Positions 26,845 to 36,349 of a stretch of DNA of 64,000 nucleotides are shown piece by piece. A program made the position numbers and the translations under genes. The DNA is from a bacterium (GTDB taxonomy: Bacteria; UBA8248), in the NCBI GenBank assembly GCA_022825065.1, contig JAJDYR010000034.1:1-64000 (forward strand), read 5' to 3'. Within the stretch, counting starts at the first letter, position 1. Every line of letters begins with the position of its first letter. Below the pieces are notes generated by a model. It searched no databases, was not told the DNA's origin, and saw only the letters and a program-made list of their open reading frames with translations.

Positions 26845-28052
26845 GGCGGGATGCCGCCGAGCGAGAGCAGGAACACCACGAAGGCCATCCCCGCCCAGGG
26901 GTGCGCCTGCCCGATTCCCTTCCAGTCCTCGATGTTGTCGCCCCGGTAGCCGTCGCGGCACACGAGAATCAGCATCCCGAAGGCCCCGAGGTTCGTGAAC
27001 AGGTAGGCGAGCAGATAGAACGCCACCGCGCTGATGCCGATGGAGGAGAACGTCACCTTGCCGTCGATAACGCTCATGGAGACCACCACGCCCATCAGCA
27101 CGTAGCCCGCATGCCCGATGCTCGAATACGCCAGCATGCGCTTGAGACTCGTCTGCGCGATGGCCGCCACGTTCCCCCACACCATCGTGAACGCCGTGAG
27201 CACCCACAACAGGGTGTTCCAGCTCTCGGCCATGGCCGGGAACGCCACGAAGAATATCCGCATCAGGGCGGCCACGGTCGCGAACTTGACGGCCACGGAC
27301 ATGAAGCCCGTGATCGGCGTCGGCGCGCCCGTATAGGCGTCGGGCAGCCACATGTGGAACGGCGCCAGCGCCAGCTTGAAGCCGAAGCCCGCGACGAGGA
27401 GGATGAGGCCGAAAATCATCACCGGGCTCTGCGCGATGGCGCCGCCGCCGGCGCCCGCGAACGCCTCCGCGATTCCGCGAATCGAGGTCGTCCCGGTGAA
27501 CCCGTACGTCAGGGCCATGCCGTACAGCAGGACGCCCGAGGCGAAGGCGCCCATCAGGAAATACTTGAGGCCCGCCTCCCGGCTCAAGGGGTCGTGCCGC
27601 ATGAACGCCACGAGCACGTAGATGCTGATGCTCATGGTTTCGAGTCCCAGGTAGACGGTGAGCAAATCGTTGCCCGAGGCCATCACGAGCATCCCGAACA
27701 CCGAGAAGAGCAGCATGGCGTAGAATTCGCCGTAGTTGATCTTCTCCACCTTGGCGTATTGAAGCATCAGCAGGATGGAAATGGCCGTACAGGCCAGCAC
27801 GCACACCTTCACGAACACGCTCATGTTGTCGACCACGTAAAAGCCGTTGAACGTCGTTCTCGCGCCCTCGCCCCATTGCCCGAAGGCGACGAGCGCCAGG
27901 ATCACGACCCCCACGAACGCCACGACGCCCACGCGGGACTTGTTCTCGAGCGACACGAACAGGTCGAGGATCAGAACGGCGCAGACGAGTATGGCCAGCC
28001 CGATTTCGGGAAGCGCCAGGGATAAGGCGATGTCGGGAATCACCACTTCCAT
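26550..28052 (-). CDS. nuoN: NADH-quinone oxidoreductase subunit N (operon 1)
   Basis: A 500-residue antiporter-like membrane subunit of complex I that takes part in proton pumping. The conserved Glu (GLETMSISIYVL) and Lys (GFKLALAPFHMWLPDAY) of this fold are present, so it looks active. It is the last gene of the shorter nuo operon, 35 bases after nuoM. The stop TAG is inside the duplicated 350-bp segment. It is clearly distinct in sequence from the second NuoN at 36350. Confidence 0.95.
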   Translation of the reverse strand: MEVVIPDIALSLALPEIGLAILVCAVLILDLFVSLENKSRVGVVAFVGVVILALVAFGQWGEGARTTFNGFYVVDNMSVFVKVCVLACTAISILLMLQYAKVEKINYGEFYAMLLFSVFGMLVMASGNDLLTVYLGLETMSISIYVLVAFMRHDPLSREAGLKYFLMGAFASGVLLYGMALTYGFTGTTSIRGIAEAFAGAGGGAIAQSPVMIFGLILLVAGFGFKLALAPFHMWLPDAYTGAPTPITGFMSVAVKFATVAALMRIFFVAFPAMAESWNTLLWVLTAFTMVWGNVAAIAQTSLKRMLAYSSIGHAGYVLMGVVVSMSVIDGKVTFSSIGISAVAFYLLAYLFTNLGAFGMLILVCRDGYRGDNIEDWKGIGQAHPWAGMAFVVFLLSLGGIPPTAGFVGKLYLFAAAVQNEYYWLAAIGLVMSAVSMYYYGRIIMVLYMENRGDTQEVMSLSSAPSLFFAMVVLVVGTLLLGIFPGSFLDAAKGTVAGFI

Positions 28053-28087
28053 CAGAAAGACTCCATCAATTCAAGCGAAAACGCTGT

Positions 28088-29635
28088 TTATTTCTCGAGC
28101 TTCGTCATCTTGCCGAGCGCGGCCTTTTGCGGCGCCTCCGCCACGTTCACCATCTTCACGACCTTCTTCACGCTCGCCTCCATCCTCCCGAGGAACGGCT
28201 TGGGATACAGGCCGATCCAGAACATCAGGATGACCAGCGGCAGGAGATAGAGCACCTCGCGCGCGTTGCAGTCGGTGAGCTTCTCGTTCTCCGGATTATC
28301 CAGGGTCCCGAAGAACACCCGCTGGAAGAGCCAGAGCATGTACGCCGCCCCGAGGACGATGCCGATGACGGCGAACGCGGCGTACACGTAGCTCTTCTTG
28401 AACGCGCCGATGAGGATCAGGAACTCGCCCACGAATCCGTTCAGCCCCGGCAGCCCGATGCTGCTCAGCATCGTGATGGCGAAGAGCACCGTATAGACCG
28501 GCACGATTTTCGAGAGGCCGCCGTAGTCGGAGATAAGGCGCGTATGACGCCTCTCGTAAACGACGCCCACCAGGAGGAACAGGGCGCCCGTGCTGATCCC
28601 GTGGTTGATCATCTGGAGCTGTCCGCCGAGCACGCCCTGCTCGTTCAAGGCGAAAACGCCCAGCATCACGAAGCCCAGGTGGCTCACAGAGGAATAGGCC
28701 ACCAGTTTCTTGATGTCGGTCTGCGCCATGGCCACCAGCGCCCCGTAGATGATCCCGATGATGGAGAGCAACACCATGAAGGGCACGAAAACCTGGCTCG
28801 CCTGGGGCAGCAGGGGCAGGGCGAAGCGCACGAACCCGTAGGTGCCCATTTTCAGCAGGATGCCCGCCAGGATCACGCTGCCCGCCGTGGGCGCTTCCAC
28901 GTGCGCGTCCGGCAGCCAGGTGTGGAAGGGGAACATGGGGACCTTGATGGCGAAACCGATGAAGAACGCCAGGAATATCCATATCTGGAGCGAAAGCGGA
29001 ATCTTCGGCCCCACGGCGTAGAGCTCCACCAGGTCGAACGTGAGGGTCCCGGTGCCCATTTTCAGGTTGGCGAAGTAGTACGCCAGAATTCCCAACAGCA
29101 TCAACACGCTGCCGAACAGCGTATAGAGGAAGAACTTGATCGCCGCGTAGAGCTTCCTCGGCCCGCCCCACACGCCGATGAGGAAGTACATCGGCACCAG
29201 GGTGATCTCGAAGAACACGTAGAAGAGGAAAATATCGAGCGCGATGAAGGTGCCCAGCATGCCGGTCGCCAGCAGGAGGAGGCAGACGTAGTATTCTTTT
29301 TCGCGCTCCTCGATGGCGGTGAACGAGCACACGACCCCAATGATCATCGTCAGCGTCGTGAGCAGGACGAGCAGCACGCTGATCCCGTCGATGCCGACGA
29401 AATAGCTCACCCCGATGGTGGGTATCCAGCTCACCTTCTCCACGAACTGAAAGCCGGCTTCGGACTGATCGAAACGGAACCACAGGGGAAGCGAAATCAG
29501 GAAGTCCAAGACCACCACCGCCGTGGCGAAACCCTTGATGGCTTTCGTCTGCTCTTTCTTCATGAAGAGCATGATAATCACCGCCCCGACCGCGGGCAGG
29601 AAGGTGATCAGCGTAAGAAGCGGCATGTTACTCAT
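28088..29635 (-). CDS. nuoM: NADH-quinone oxidoreductase subunit M (operon 1)
   Basis: A 515-residue polytopic proton-pumping subunit. The TM5 Glu is in FFEITLVPMYFL, the TM7 Lys in AIKVPMFPFHTWLPDAH, and a further Lys in LLKMGTYGFVRF. All the expected proton-path residues are kept. It lies 23 bases after nuoL on the transcript and 35 before nuoN. Confidence 0.95.
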   Translation of the reverse strand: MSNMPLLTLITFLPAVGAVIIMLFMKKEQTKAIKGFATAVVVLDFLISLPLWFRFDQSEAGFQFVEKVSWIPTIGVSYFVGIDGISVLLVLLTTLTMIIGVVCSFTAIEEREKEYYVCLLLLATGMLGTFIALDIFLFYVFFEITLVPMYFLIGVWGGPRKLYAAIKFFLYTLFGSVLMLLGILAYYFANLKMGTGTLTFDLVELYAVGPKIPLSLQIWIFLAFFIGFAIKVPMFPFHTWLPDAHVEAPTAGSVILAGILLKMGTYGFVRFALPLLPQASQVFVPFMVLLSIIGIIYGALVAMAQTDIKKLVAYSSVSHLGFVMLGVFALNEQGVLGGQLQMINHGISTGALFLLVGVVYERRHTRLISDYGGLSKIVPVYTVLFAITMLSSIGLPGLNGFVGEFLILIGAFKKSYVYAAFAVIGIVLGAAYMLWLFQRVFFGTLDNPENEKLTDCNAREVLYLLPLVILMFWIGLYPKPFLGRMEASVKKVVKMVNVAEAPQKAALGKMTKLEK

Positions 29636-29658
29636 AGTTCCTCCAAAACCTCATCGCA

Positions 29659-31680
29659 TCAGCGGAAAAGGTACGCGCTCAGCATCACGAAGATGCCCAA
29701 CAGCATCACGAATAGATAATTCTGAACCATTCCGGATTGCAGGTATTTGAATACCTGGGAGAAAAAGCGGATGAAGCTCGCCGTGCCGTTCACCGCGCCG
29801 TCCACCGTCCGGAGGTCGAAGATGCCCGAGAAGCGGCTCGACACGACGGTGATGAGCGAACTGCCGTTCACCGCGCCGTCCACCACTTTCGCATCGAAGG
29901 TCCACAGGCCGCGCATCAGCTTGTATGTCGGCTCGACGATGCAGGTCTGGTAAATCTCGTCGATATAGTATTTTCCGAGCAGCAGGTAATAAATGCCCGG
30001 CATGCTCCTGTACAGGCGCCGCGGCGCCTCCGTGTCCTTGACGTACATGTACCACGCCAGGGCGATTCCGCCCACGGCGACGGCGATGGCCAGGATGATC
30101 AGGAACACCACCGCCGGCCCGCTGTGCCCGCCGCCGGCCGCGGCGTTCATCAGGTGCACGCCCTGCTCCGTGGCGTGGCCGCCCGCCGGCATCTTCGCCA
30201 GCGAGGGCGCCAGGAAGCGGTGTATCCAGCCGGCCTCGGGCGGGAAGCCCGGAATCACGCCGCCGATAACGCTCAGGACCGCCAGGATGACGAGTGGAAC
30301 CGTCATCGTGGCGGGCGATTCGTGAATGTGCTCGCGGGCGTGATGGTCGACGCGCATCTCTCCGTGAAACGTCATGAAGATGAGCCGGAACATGTAGAAG
30401 GCCGTCATGAAGGCCGCGACGGTGCCCATGATCCAGACCGTGTAGTGCCCCGTGAAGAAGGCGTTCGCCAGAATCTCGTCCTTGCTCCAGAAGCCCGCCA
30501 GCGGCGGAACGCCCGCGATGGCGATCGCGCCGATCAGGAACGTCCAGTACGTGATGGGCATCTTGTCCTTCAGGCCGCCCATGTAGCGCATGTCCTGCTG
30601 CTGCTCTTCCGGCGCGTGGTGAAGCGCGTGGATGACGCTGCCGCTGCCCAGAAAGAGGAGGCCCTTGAAGAAGGCGTGGGTCATCAGGTGGAAGATGCCT
30701 GCCGCGAAGGCGCCCACGCCCAGCGCCATGAACATGAAGCCGAGCTGGCTCACCGTGCTGTAGGCGAGCACGCGTTTGATGTCGTTTTGCACCAGGCCGA
30801 TGCTCGCGGCGAACAGGCCCGTGAGCGCGCCGACGATGGCGATGACGCTCATCGCGTCCGGCCCCATGACGTAGATGGGGCTCGTGCGCGCGACCATGTA
30901 GACGCCCGCCGTCACCATGGTGGCGGCGTGGATGAGTGCGCTCACCGGGGTCGGGCCTTCCATGGCGTCGGGAAGCCAGACGTAGAGCGGAATCTGCGCG
31001 CTCTTGCCGATGGCGCCGACGAACAGCAGGAGACCGACGGCCGATGCCGCCGCGGCGCTCATCTCGGGAGCCGCCTTGAAGACCTCCGTGTAGGTGAGGC
31101 TGCCGGTCAGCGTCCAGATGAGGAACATGCCGAGCAGAAAGCCCGCGTCGCCGATGCGGTTGACGATGAACGCCTTCTTGCCCGCGTCGGAAGCGGATTG
31201 CTTCTCGTACCAGAAGCCGATGAGCAGATAGCTGCAAAGGCCCACGCCCTCCCAGCCGACGAACATGACGAGATAGTTGTCGCCCAGCACCAGGAGGAAC
31301 ATCGAGAGCATGAACAGGTTGAGCCAGGTGAAAAAGCGCGGGTAGCCCGGGTCTCCGTGCATGTAGCCCACGGCGTAGACGTGCACCAGAAAGCCCACGC
31401 CCGACACCACGAGCAGCATGATGGTGCTCAATGGATCGATCAGGAAGCTCATCGACACGCTGAGGCTCCCCGCTTCCACCCAAGTCCAGAGCGGCACGGT
31501 GTGGCTGCCGCCCGCGCCGAATATCATCTCCACGGCGATGCCCAGCACCACGAGAAACGACAGGCCCGCCATGACGGAAGCGATGGGGCCCGCCTTCTCG
31601 CCCACGTTCTTTCCGAAGAATCCGTTGATCAGAACCCCGATCACCGGAAAAACGGGAATGAGCCAAGCCAGTTCGATCAT
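29659..31680 (-). CDS. nuoL: NADH-quinone oxidoreductase subunit L (operon 1)
   Basis: 673 residues, the distal antiporter-like subunit with the long lateral helix. The Glu in GWEGVGLCSYLLIGFWY and the Lys in GKSAQIPLYVWLPDAM are conserved. The C-terminal tail carries two VDGAVNG segments about 25 residues apart, an internal repeat. It is longer than the operon 2 copy (634). The start ATG is at 31680, 7 bases after nuoK. Confidence 0.95.
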   Translation of the reverse strand: MIELAWLIPVFPVIGVLINGFFGKNVGEKAGPIASVMAGLSFLVVLGIAVEMIFGAGGSHTVPLWTWVEAGSLSVSMSFLIDPLSTIMLLVVSGVGFLVHVYAVGYMHGDPGYPRFFTWLNLFMLSMFLLVLGDNYLVMFVGWEGVGLCSYLLIGFWYEKQSASDAGKKAFIVNRIGDAGFLLGMFLIWTLTGSLTYTEVFKAAPEMSAAAASAVGLLLFVGAIGKSAQIPLYVWLPDAMEGPTPVSALIHAATMVTAGVYMVARTSPIYVMGPDAMSVIAIVGALTGLFAASIGLVQNDIKRVLAYSTVSQLGFMFMALGVGAFAAGIFHLMTHAFFKGLLFLGSGSVIHALHHAPEEQQQDMRYMGGLKDKMPITYWTFLIGAIAIAGVPPLAGFWSKDEILANAFFTGHYTVWIMGTVAAFMTAFYMFRLIFMTFHGEMRVDHHAREHIHESPATMTVPLVILAVLSVIGGVIPGFPPEAGWIHRFLAPSLAKMPAGGHATEQGVHLMNAAAGGGHSGPAVVFLIILAIAVAVGGIALAWYMYVKDTEAPRRLYRSMPGIYYLLLGKYYIDEIYQTCIVEPTYKLMRGLWTFDAKVVDGAVNGSSLITVVSSRFSGIFDLRTVDGAVNGTASFIRFFSQVFKYLQSGMVQNYLFVMLLGIFVMLSAYLFR

Positions 31681-31687
31681 GATTCCC

Positions 31688-31990
31688 CTACCACTTCAAA
31701 AGGTTGACTTCGTCCACGTTGACCATCGTGCGGTCGCGGTTGAGCGCGATGAGAATCGCAAGTCCCACGGCCGCCTCGCACGCCGCCACCGTGATGACGA
31801 AGATGGCGAACACCTGGCCCGTCATATCCGCCAGATGGCGCGAGAAGCCCACGAAGGTCACGTTCACGGCGTTGAGCATCAATTCGATCGACAACAGGAT
31901 GATGATGGCGTTGCGGCGCATCAGCACGCCCATCGCGCCGATGAGGAACAATATGGCGCCCAGGACAAGAAAGTGGGTCATCGGTATCAT
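31688..31990 (-). CDS. nuoK: NADH-quinone oxidoreductase subunit K (operon 1)
   Basis: 100 residues with three membrane helices and the NuoK core [20 protein letters not shown], including the membrane Glu needed for proton transfer, plus [12 protein letters not shown]. Its usual place between J and L is kept. Confidence 0.94.
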   Translation of the reverse strand: MIPMTHFLVLGAILFLIGAMGVLMRRNAIIILLSIELMLNAVNVTFVGFSRHLADMTGQVFAIFVITVAACEAAVGLAILIALNRDRTMVNVDEVNLLKW

Positions 31991-32009
31991 AGCGGGTTCT
32001 CTCTCCCCT

Positions 32010-32519
32010 TTATCGCTCTATCCTGCGCTTCGCGAGAACGATGGCGCCGATCATCGCAGCCAGCAGGAGGATGGAGGCCACCTCGAAGGGGAACAGGAAT
32101 TTCGTGTACAGGACCGCGCCCAGGGCCTCGACGTTGCCCGGCGTGGCTCCCAGCGACCACTCCCATTGCTTGGGCTTCGCGAACTCCACATCCCCCAGCA
32201 CGGCCCATATTTCCAGGCCCAGCAGGACGGCCGCCACGAGCACCACGGCGCCCTGGCGGTGCCACTGCCGCATCCGCACGGCCACCTCCACGTTCATCAG
32301 CATGATCGAGAACAGGTAGAGCACCATGATGCCGCCCGCGTAGAGCAGAATCTGCACCGCCGCCAGGAACTCCGCTCCCGCCAGCACGAAGACGCCCGCG
32401 AGGAAGAAGAACGTCAGCACCAGCAGCAAGGCCGCGTGAATCACGTTCGCGCGCGTGATCATCAGCAAGGAGGTGAGGATCATCCCGCCTGCGAACATAT
32501 AGAAGAAATATAGCTCCAC
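32010..32519 (-). CDS. nuoJ: NADH-quinone oxidoreductase subunit J (operon 1)
   Basis: 169 residues, GTG start, five membrane helices. The family block [19 protein letters not shown]-like ([17 protein letters not shown]) sits near the middle. It follows nuoH directly by 19 bases. The place where nuoI normally sits is empty in this operon. Confidence 0.93.
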   Translation of the reverse strand: MELYFFYMFAGGMILTSLLMITRANVIHAALLLVLTFFFLAGVFVLAGAEFLAAVQILLYAGGIMVLYLFSIMLMNVEVAVRMRQWHRQGAVVLVAAVLLGLEIWAVLGDVEFAKPKQWEWSLGATPGNVEALGAVLYTKFLFPFEVASILLLAAMIGAIVLAKRRIER

Positions 32520-32538
32520 CCTGCGTATCTCCCGCGAG

Positions 32539-33510
32539 TTACAAGAACAGGTACTTCAGGAATCCGGTCAGGAAAATGTTGATCATCACGAGCGGGAACA
32601 TGAATTTCCAGCCCACGCGCATCAGCTGATCGTAGCGGTAGCGCGGCAGCGTCGCCCGCAGCCATATGAACACGAACATGAACACGGAGAGCTTCAGGAC
32701 GTACCAGACGAAGCCGGGAAGCGGAATGAAATCCGGCCCATCCCATCCGCCGAAGAACAGCACGATGCCCACAGTCGATACGACAAACATGTTGGCGTAT
32801 TCCGCCAGGAAGAAGAACGCGAACTTCATCCCGCTGTATTCGGTGTGAAAGCCCGCCACGAGTTCGGTTTCCGCCTCGGGCAGGTCGAAAGGCGCGCGGT
32901 TCGTCTCCGCCATCGCCGCGATGAAGAAGACGATAAAGGCTATCGGCTGATAGAACACGAACCACACGTCGCTTTGCGCGTGCACGATCTCCTGTAAGTT
33001 CATGGAACCGGCGAGCATCAACGGCCCGATGACGGAAAACCCCAGGAAAATCTCGTAGCTCAGCATCTGCGCCGCGCTCCTGAGCGCGCCCAGAAGCGAG
33101 TATTTGCTGTTCGACGCCCAGCCCGCCATCACGATGCCGAACACGCCGAGCGAGCTGATCGCCAGGATGAAGAACAGCCCGATGTTGATCTGCGTGATGT
33201 AGAACGTCGCGCTGAAGGGCAGCACCGCGTAGACGACCAGGGCGGGCACCAGCACCATCACGGGCGCCAGCACGAACACGATGCGGTCCGACTTGTCGGG
33301 TATGATGTCTTCCTTCAGGAACAGCTTCAGTCCGTCCGCTATCGGCTGGAGAAGCCCGTGCCAGCCCACGCGCATGGGTCCCAGGCGCATCTGCGCGTGG
33401 GCGATCACCTTTCGCTCGACGTAGATCGTATACGCCACCACGAGCTGCACGACGTTTACTACGATGAATATCTTTATCGCGGCGACCGCGATTTCAAGCG
33501 CCATGTCCAA
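32539..33510 (-). CDS. nuoH: NADH-quinone oxidoreductase subunit H (operon 1)
   Basis: 323 residues, the quinone-chamber membrane subunit. Signatures are [39 protein letters not shown] and [14 protein letters not shown]. The first differs from the usual GPNRVGPxGLLQP at the loop before the helix. The TTG start at 33510 has AAGGAG 8 bases upstream; an ATG two codons later is possible. Confidence 0.94.
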   Translation of the reverse strand: MDMALEIAVAAIKIFIVVNVVQLVVAYTIYVERKVIAHAQMRLGPMRVGWHGLLQPIADGLKLFLKEDIIPDKSDRIVFVLAPVMVLVPALVVYAVLPFSATFYITQINIGLFFILAISSLGVFGIVMAGWASNSKYSLLGALRSAAQMLSYEIFLGFSVIGPLMLAGSMNLQEIVHAQSDVWFVFYQPIAFIVFFIAAMAETNRAPFDLPEAETELVAGFHTEYSGMKFAFFFLAEYANMFVVSTVGIVLFFGGWDGPDFIPLPGFVWYVLKLSVFMFVFIWLRATLPRYRYDQLMRVGWKFMFPLVMINIFLTGFLKYLFL

Positions 33511-33522
33511 CGATACTACTCC

Positions 33523-34665
33523 TTACCGATCACACTCGCCCAAAACGATGTCGATGCTGCCGATAATGGCCACCACGTCCGCGACCAACTGCCCGACGCA
33601 CAACTTCTTGAGCCCGCCCAGGTTGATGAATGAGGGCGGGCGGATGCGGACCCGGTAGGGCGTCGTCGTCCCATCGCTCACGATGTAAAAGCCGAACTCG
33701 CCCTTGGGGTTTTCGATGCTGTGGTATATCTCGCCCTCGGGGGGCTTGATGGTTCGCGGCGTCTTGCAGGTCACCGGCCCGCCGGGAAGCTGCTCCAGGC
33801 ACTGCTGGATGATGCGCGTGCTCTGGCGCAACTCCTCGATGCGCACCAGATAGCGGTCGTAGATGTCGCCGTTCTCGCCGACGGGCACGACGAAGTCGAG
33901 ATAGGGATACGCCGCGTAGGGCTTGGCGCGCCTCAGGTCCCAACGCACGCCGCTGCCCCGGATGATCGGCCCCGTGAGGCCCAGGTCCATCGCGTCCTCG
34001 GCGGAAATGATGCCCACGTCGCGCGTCCTCTGCAGCCAGATGCGGTTGTTGGTGAGCAGCGTCTCGTAATCGTCGATGCGGCTCGGGAAAAGATCGGCGA
34101 ACTCCTGCGTGAGCTGCAGGAACTTGTCCGGCACGTCCTCGTGCAGGCCACCGAGGCGGAAGGCGTTCACCGTCAGGCGGCCGCCGAAGGCCGTCTCGAA
34201 GAGATCGAGCACCATCTCGCGCTCCCTGAAGCACCATAGGAACACCGTCATCGCGCCGATGTCGAGCGCGTGCGTGGCGAGCCAGAGCAGATGGCTGGCG
34301 ATGCGGGAGAGCTCCCCCACCATCGAGCGGATGTACTGCGCCCGCATGGGGATCTCCCAGTCGAAGAATTTCTCCACCGCCGTGACCCACGCGAGGTTGT
34401 TCGAGGGCGCCGCGATGTAGTCGAGTCGGTCCGTATAGGGGATGAACATCGTGTAGGTGATGTTCTCGCCGATCTTTTCGGTGCCGCGGTGGAGGTAGCC
34501 GATGTCGCAGTCGAGATCGTTCACCGTCTCGCCGTCGAGCTTCAGGATGACCCGGAGCACCCCGTGCGTGCTCGGGTGCTGGGGACCCATGTTGATGACG
34601 AGTTCTTCCGTCCCGTGCACGGTGCTCTGCTGCTCGATGCGAGACACGTTCGCTACGCCAACCAT
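33523..34665 (-). CDS. nuoD: NADH-quinone oxidoreductase subunit D (operon 1)
   Basis: A 380-residue 49-kDa-type subunit that forms the quinone site with NuoB. It has GPQHPSTHGVLR (quinone His loop) and DRLDYIAAPSNN (Tyr side), and ends SIDIVLGECDR. The operon 2 copy differs markedly in the RGSGVRWDLRRAKPYAAY region (RACGVPYDIRKNEPYSGY there), so the two enzymes are diverged, not recent duplicates. Confidence 0.95.
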   Translation of the reverse strand: MVGVANVSRIEQQSTVHGTEELVINMGPQHPSTHGVLRVILKLDGETVNDLDCDIGYLHRGTEKIGENITYTMFIPYTDRLDYIAAPSNNLAWVTAVEKFFDWEIPMRAQYIRSMVGELSRIASHLLWLATHALDIGAMTVFLWCFREREMVLDLFETAFGGRLTVNAFRLGGLHEDVPDKFLQLTQEFADLFPSRIDDYETLLTNNRIWLQRTRDVGIISAEDAMDLGLTGPIIRGSGVRWDLRRAKPYAAYPYLDFVVPVGENGDIYDRYLVRIEELRQSTRIIQQCLEQLPGGPVTCKTPRTIKPPEGEIYHSIENPKGEFGFYIVSDGTTTPYRVRIRPPSFINLGGLKKLCVGQLVADVVAIIGSIDIVLGECDR

Positions 34666-34694
34666 TCCCTCATTCCCTCAAAAGGTAAACCGCT

Positions 34695-35285
34695 TCAGTC
34701 GCCGATTTCCTTGCGCGTCGGCTTGGTGTAAATCCGCTCTCCCCTGCCCTCCAGGGGATAGTCTTTTCTCATCGGATGGCTGCCCCAGTTGTCGGGCAGT
34801 AGTATCCGCCTGAGATCCGGATGGTCCTCGAATTCGATGCCGAACAAATCGTACACTTCGCGCTCCATCCAGTCCGCGCTGCTCCATATCCCCGAAACCG
34901 TAGGCATGGACTGACCATCCTTGATCCGCACCTTCAGGCGAAGCCTGCGGTTATGCTCGATGCTATAGAGGTGATACAGCACCTCGAAGGGATTTTCGGC
35001 CTCCGGGTAGTGCGTCGCGGTCAGGTCGGTGAGGAGCTCGAAATGCGAATCGCCGTGATCACGAAGATGGGTGGCCACGGCGACGATAGCGTCGAACCCC
35101 ACGACGAACGTCGCCTCGTCCTCATCGTCCTGGTAGGCGCTCTGCTCCAGGACGGCGCCCGGAAACGCCGATTCCACGACCTCCTTCAAATCCTCGCCGG
35201 GAGGGGTCTTCACCTCTTCGGCGGATTCCTCGGATTCAGGCGCGCCGTCCGTCTGCTCGCTGTTTTCCACTGCTTCGTCGGACAT
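34695..35285 (-). CDS. nuoC: NADH-quinone oxidoreductase subunit C (operon 1)
   Basis: 196 residues from the ATG at 35285. An acidic, low-complexity extension (about 1-45) precedes the 30-kDa-subunit domain. The signature VYDLFGIEFEDHPDLRRIL, then GHPLRKDYP-like HPMRKDYP, is present. A longer frame from 35396 would overlap nuoB and is rejected. C and D are separate genes, as in operon 2. Confidence 0.93.
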   Translation of the reverse strand: MSDEAVENSEQTDGAPESEESAEEVKTPPGEDLKEVVESAFPGAVLEQSAYQDDEDEATFVVGFDAIVAVATHLRDHGDSHFELLTDLTATHYPEAENPFEVLYHLYSIEHNRRLRLKVRIKDGQSMPTVSGIWSSADWMEREVYDLFGIEFEDHPDLRRILLPDNWGSHPMRKDYPLEGRGERIYTKPTRKEIGD

Positions 35286-35311
35286 CTTCTTCCCTTGTGC
35301 GCCGCAGGCTG

Positions 35312-35788
35312 TTACCGGCGGATGTATTTTTCCTGTTCGATTTTTTTCTGAAGCTGCATGACGCCCCACATCAAGGATTCGGGCCTGGGCGGGCAACCCG
35401 GAACGTAGACGTCCACCGGGATGATTTCATCCACTCCCTGCATCACCGCATAGTTCGCGTACGGGCCGCCGCAGGTGGCGCAGTTGCCCATCGCGATCAC
35501 CCAGCGCGGCTCGGGCATCTGATCGTAGACCTTGCGAATCGCGTCCCCCATCTTGTGGGTGACGGTGCCCGCCACGATGATCACGTCGGACTGGCGCGGC
35601 GTGGCGCGGAAGATCACGCCGAAACGGTCGAAATCGTAGCGCGCAGCGCCCGAGGCCATCATCTCGATGGCGCAGCACGCAAGCCCGAAGGTCATCGGCC
35701 ATAGCGCGCTCTTTCTCGCCCAGGCGACCAGGCTGTCGACTTTCGACGTGATGAAGTTGTCGCTGAACTTGCCCTCGACTAAGCCCAC
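35312..35788 (-). CDS. nuoB: NADH-quinone oxidoreductase subunit B (operon 1)
   Basis: 158 residues. It holds the four Cys of the terminal N2 4Fe-4S cluster: the tandem pair in [10 protein letters not shown], one in [10 protein letters not shown] and one in VPGCPPRPE. It is therefore competent for electron transfer to quinone even though nuoI, E, F and G are absent from this operon. The GTG at 35788 overlaps the nuoA stop and gives the usual [11 protein letters not shown] start. Confidence 0.93.
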   Translation of the reverse strand: MGLVEGKFSDNFITSKVDSLVAWARKSALWPMTFGLACCAIEMMASGAARYDFDRFGVIFRATPRQSDVIIVAGTVTHKMGDAIRKVYDQMPEPRWVIAMGNCATCGGPYANYAVMQGVDEIIPVDVYVPGCPPRPESLMWGVMQLQKKIEQEKYIRR

Positions 35789-36180
35789 TCCAACGCTCCT
35801 TTTCTCCAAGCGTAGAAATAACCCACCAACAGGATGGCGATGAACAGCATCATCTCGATGAATCCGAACAGCCCGAGCGCGTCGTACCGCACCGCCCAGG
35901 GGAAGAGGAACAAGGCCTCCACGTCGAAAAGCAGGAACAGGATGCCCAGCAGGTAGAACCGGATGGAGAAGCGCTCATGCGCCTCCATCAGGGGGGGCAT
36001 GCCGCACTCGTACGGGGAGTTCTTCTCGGGGTCCGGGTTGTTCGGCCGGATGACCAGCGCGATGATCAGAATGCTCGCGGCAAGAGCGGCCGCCATGAGC
36101 GTGATCAGGAAAATGGGGATGTAGGGATTGATGACCTGATAATCCCTGAAAAATGCGCCGACAACTTCCATCGCATCCAT
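35779..36180 (-). CDS. nuoA: NADH-quinone oxidoreductase subunit A (operon 1)
   Basis: 133 residues, three membrane helices. Signatures are [10 protein letters not shown] in the loop with the conserved Cys and [13 protein letters not shown]. It is the first gene of operon 1 and overlaps nuoB. Its N-terminus is longer than that of the operon 2 copy (118). Confidence 0.94.
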   Translation of the reverse strand: MDAMEVVGAFFRDYQVINPYIPIFLITLMAAALAASILIIALVIRPNNPDPEKNSPYECGMPPLMEAHERFSIRFYLLGILFLLFDVEALFLFPWAVRYDALGLFGFIEMMLFIAILLVGYFYAWRKGALEWA

Positions 36181-36300
36181 GCTAGGCCCCCACTAAAACG
36201 TAAACCGCCAGGGGTGATGAGAAATGCGCCGCCCGCATCATTGCCGCAAGGCGCTCATTTCCCTCGAAAACCCCTGGAACAAAAGCCTGAAATCGAACGA

Positions 36301-36324
36301 ACCGCCATGACTTATATCATGGCG
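36301..36324 (-). promoter_or_regulatory. Palindrome over a possible -10 box upstream of nuo operon 1
   Basis: Perfect 9-base arms CCGCCATGA / TCATGGCGG flank a six-base centre that reads TATAAG on the minus strand, a five-of-six -10 match. The -35 (TTGGTT, 18 bases away) is weak. A repressor binding here would block transcription. The 36181-36349 gap separates the two nuo operons. Confidence 0.35.
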
Positions 36325-36349
36325 GCAACCGAAAAACCAACCCCCGGGG

